Source: Pseudomonadota bacterium (GTDB taxonomy: Bacteria; Pseudomonadota; Gammaproteobacteria; Burkholderiales; Burkholderiaceae_C). From it: 7,599 nucleotides of DNA. Positions 6,381-7,599 of the stretch are shown piece by piece. The notes below the pieces were generated by a model, which was not told the origin of the DNA, did not search any database, and saw nothing but the letters and a program-made list of their open reading frames with translations. The stretch is from positions 1 through 7,599 of the forward strand of contig JAEZZU010000127.1 of the NCBI GenBank assembly GCA_023418355.1, read 5' to 3'. The translations under genes and the position numbers were made by a program. Positions within the stretch are counted from its first letter, which is position 1. Each line of letters opens with the position of its first letter.

Positions 6381-6475
6381 GCAAATCTCACCATTGCCTG
6401 ATGCCGTCATCTGCTACCCAGTTGGCAGATTGAAAAAGCATAGCTGCTTTGAGCAGGCGAAAAATGGTGATTTGC
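6381..6475. other. Three-way (Y-shaped) stem structure after the VIT-VWA gene
   Basis: The outer stem pairs GCAAA (6381-6385) with TTTGC (6471-6475) and, after a two-base bulge, TCACCATT (6388-6395) with AATGGTGA (6463-6470). It continues as GCCTG (6396-6400) with CAGGC (6454-6458). Inside stand two hairpins: ATCTGC/GCAGAT (6409-6414, 6425-6430) and AAAGCA-TAGC-TGCTTT (6435-6450). There is no T tract, so it is not a simple terminator. It could be a 3' end stabiliser, a structured RNA or a small mobile repeat; the second hairpin carries the TAGCTGCT word seen in the other repeats of this window. Confidence 0.5.
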
Positions 6476-6563
6476 AAGGGGGGCTGGCTGTGCAGAATTT
6501 TGTGTCCACGGACCTTCCGTACAAAGCTTCCCAAGAGCAATATAAAAGAAAAAATAATATTTT

Positions 6564-6592
6564 TTGAGTTTTTTATTTTTATAGGTTATGAT
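6564..6592 (+). promoter_or_regulatory. Strong sigma-70 type promoter of the small-ORF / RRM unit
   Basis: TTGAGT (6564-6569) and TATGAT (6587-6592) have a 17-base spacer, and the sequence upstream (6541-6563) is almost pure A/T, resembling an UP element. An A/T inverted repeat (6549-6556 with 6558-6565) overlaps the start of the -35 box. Transcription should begin near 6599. No other convincing promoter lies between here and the RRM gene. Confidence 0.75.
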
Positions 6593-6599
6593 GTAAGGA

Positions 6600-6789
6600 G
6601 TTGCTGCCAACTGACTGACTCAAGTCGCTCAGCAACACTTGCCTGAGGACGAGATTCCTCCACAAGAAAATTACCGCGAAATTTGTCGCACCGTTGGCTT
6701 CCGAGCAGCAGCCAAACGAGTTATCTCAAGCTCAAGCAAGCGTTTCGCTTGTTCTCTGACTGATCAAGATTCCACTCTCTCCTATCGCA
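6600..6789 (+). promoter_or_regulatory. Structured 5' leader of the RRM unit
   Basis: The leader begins almost exactly at a stem of GTTGCTG (6600-6606) with CAGCAAC (6630-6636), which encloses GACT/AGTC. It is followed by GAGGA/TCCTC (6645-6649, 6656-6660) and a tight CAAGCG-TTT-CGCTTG hairpin (6737-6751). A stem at the 5' end of the transcript would be expected to stabilise it. A frame in this stretch has only a TTG start with no ribosome site and is not accepted as a gene. A role as a temperature- or protein-responsive leader is inference. Confidence 0.45.
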
Positions 6790-6996
6790 ATGGGCAAGTA
6801 CTTCGTTACGCCCGCCTCACATAAGACCTCTTGCGGTCTTTTCCAAGCCTCTTTTGCTCTGCAGCGCACCAGGCAGAAAAGCAGCTATTGCCGCGTCTTT
6901 CGCTTTGACAAAACGTTTGCCACTGCAGACGAAGCACAAAGCTACGCCGTAACCCAGGGTTGGTTGCAGACATCCATGCAGCCCCTAGCGTGTTGA
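6790..6996 (+). CDS. Small conserved-looking protein of unknown function
   Basis: This predicted 68-residue basic protein has no recognised domain. Its composition looks coding: a compact sequence with regularly spaced aromatics, a central RVFRFDKTF (35-43) likely to be a beta strand pair, and a helix with a final aromatic turn, ATADEAQSYAVTQGWLQ (44-60). I have a vague memory of similar short proteins beside RNA-binding genes in betaproteobacteria, but this is unverified. The start is the only ATG in frame after the preceding stop; it lacks a Shine-Dalgarno sequence, which lowers confidence. An AAGACC-TCTTGC-GGTCTT hairpin (6823-6840) followed by two more T residues lies inside the frame and could act as a weak attenuator. 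The gene is in the same direction as the RRM gene, 107 bases downstream, and probably on the same transcript. Confidence 0.5.
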   Translation: MGKYFVTPASHKTSCGLFQASFALQRTRQKSSYCRVFRFDKTFATADEAQSYAVTQGWLQTSMQPLAC

Positions 6997-7017
6997 GCCC
7001 TTAGCCAAGCGCTCAAC
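6992..7017 (+). other. Intercistronic hairpin without T tract
   Basis: GTTGAGC (6992-6998) pairs with GCTCAAC (7011-7017), and an inner CTT-AGCC-AAG (7000-7009) continues the stem across a C-C mismatch. The stop codon of the small gene lies inside the 5' arm. The following bases are TTCATCC, so it should not terminate transcription; mRNA processing or stabilisation is more likely. A second small hairpin, GTGTC/GACAC (7066-7070, 7078-7082), lies just before the RRM ribosome site. Confidence 0.5.
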
Positions 7018-7103
7018 TTCATCCGGTTGCTACGGAGTCCCAACCCTCGCAGCCACTCAAAAACTGTGTCATGTTTCGACACGCTACAAATAAAGGCTCC
7101 CAA

Positions 7104-7454
7104 ATGAGCACCAAAATCTACGTTGGCAACCTGCCTTACTCTGTGACCGATTCCAGCCTGGAAAGCAATTTTTCCGAGTTCGGAAGCGTTACCTCTGCCA
7201 AAGTCATGATGGATCGTGACACTGGTCGCTCCAAAGGCTTTGCCTTTGTAGAGATGCAGACTGCGGATGCGGCCCAGGCAGCAATCAGCGGACTCAACGG
7301 CATCTCTGTTGACGGCCGCTCCATCGTCGTCAACCTGGCTAAACCCCGTGAGGAGGGTCGTGGCTCTGGTGGTGGTCGCAGCGAATACCGAGCTAGCTCA
7401 CGTCCTAATGTTGGCTATGGCAACGATGGCTATGGCGGCGGTAATCGCTACTAA
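7104..7454 (+). CDS. Glycine-rich RRM RNA-binding protein
   Basis: This 116-residue protein carries one RNA recognition motif (about 3-80) that binds single-stranded RNA. RNP2 is IYVGNL (5-10) and RNP1 is KGFAFVEM (44-51), with the exposed aromatics Tyr6, Phe46 and Phe48 in place for base stacking. The tail (82-116) is rich in Gly, Arg, Tyr and Asn, as in cyanobacterial Rbp and plant glycine-rich proteins, and should be disordered. Short single-RRM proteins of this kind are common in proteobacteria and cyanobacteria and are often cold-responsive. I chose ATG at 7104: AAAGG (7092-7096) is spaced seven bases before it, and MSTKIYVGNL is the usual beginning. An upstream in-frame ATG at 7071 would add 11 residues but lies in the loop of a hairpin and has no ribosome site. 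The gene ends the transcript at the terminator 38 bases downstream. Confidence 0.95.
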   Translation: MSTKIYVGNLPYSVTDSSLESNFSEFGSVTSAKVMMDRDTGRSKGFAFVEMQTADAAQAAISGLNGISVDGRSIVVNLAKPREEGRGSGGGRSEYRASSRPNVGYGNDGYGGGNRY

Positions 7455-7491
7455 GCGAACTTCGCTTCCAAGAAAAAAGCAGCTTCAAGCT

Positions 7492-7530
7492 AATGCCGTT
7501 CACTTAAGCCAAGTGAACGGCATTTTTCTT
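7492..7530 (+). terminator. Intrinsic terminator of the RRM gene
   Basis: AATGCCGTTCACTT (7492-7505) pairs perfectly over 14 bases with AAGTGAACGGCATT (7511-7524), with an AAGCC loop and the T-rich tail TTTTTCTTT. A smaller hairpin, AAGCG/CGCTT (7453-7457, 7463-7467), overlaps the stop codon of the RRM gene and may add 3' stability. Confidence 0.96.
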
Positions 7531-7599
7531 TGATTTGTTGTGGATACTTGCTCAGTTGTTTGTACTGAGTTTGACGTGGTTTCCAAGACTTTCCCACTA

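Noticed and set aside
6639..6824. 61-residue frame in the RRM leader
   Set aside because: It has only a TTG start, no ribosome site, and overlaps the better candidate at 6790; the leader hairpins explain the sequence equally well.
7071..7103. Upstream ATG for the RRM gene
   Set aside because: It has no ribosome site and lies in a hairpin loop; the family normally starts at the M-S-T-K-I-Y-V-G-N-L methionine at 7104.
7551..7569. CTCAG/CTGAG inverted pair near the window end
   Set aside because: It is only five pairs with a nine-base loop and no T tract; it is too weak to call and the window ends soon after.
1..7599. CRISPR array, insertion sequence, transposase, integrase or attachment site
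   Set aside because: I found no regularly spaced direct repeats, no transposase or integrase motifs, and no duplicated tRNA end of the kind left by island integration; the repeated tRNA tail at 1-24 is the end of a neighbouring tRNA.

Overview
The window looks like chromosomal DNA of a betaproteobacterium, most likely a member of the Comamonadaceae (Comamonas, Delftia or Acidovorax type). The reasons are moderately GC-rich genes biased to CTG/GTG/GCG codons, Val and Ser tRNAs of betaproteobacterial type, and intergenic hairpins built around a TAGCTGC(T/C) core that I recall, from memory only, as a dispersed repeat of that family. No database was consulted, so the organism call is inference.

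Layout. (1) Bases 1-149 hold the end of a tandem tRNA operon: the 3' tail of one tRNA, a complete tRNA-Val(CAC) and a strong intrinsic terminator. (2) Bases 150-760 carry no convincing gene; they hold an operator-like palindrome and a 78-base hairpin. (3) Bases 762-898 hold tRNA-Ser(GGA) on the minus strand with its own terminator. (4) Bases 1160-6359 hold the main protein-coding block, all on the plus strand: a 710-residue tandem AAA+ ATPase, a 140-residue MerR-type regulator and a 762-residue VIT-VWA protein. The regulator and the VIT-VWA gene are 39 bases apart and share a good promoter in front of merR. The ATPase is separated from them by 316 bases containing a repeat and a hairpin. (5) Bases 6381-6475 can fold into a three-way (Y-shaped) RNA or DNA structure just after the VIT-VWA gene. 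(6) From a near-consensus promoter at 6564-6592 runs a structured leader, a 68-residue small protein, and a glycine-rich RRM RNA-binding protein that ends in a very clear terminator at 7492-7530.

How the genes may work together. AAA+ ATPases paired with VWA proteins are a recognised bacterial theme, with MoxR-VWA pairs as the best-known case; they act as chaperone-like remodelling machines that load metal or activate target complexes. Here the ATPase is a double-AAA protein rather than MoxR, and the VWA partner carries an N-terminal VIT domain, keeps its metal-binding (MIDAS) residues, and has no signal peptide. I infer a cytosolic ATPase/adaptor module under a MerR-type regulator. This is the most interesting candidate for an under-described system in the window. 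The RRM unit is probably independent; its long folded leader and glycine-rich tail suggest RNA-level, perhaps cold-linked, control.
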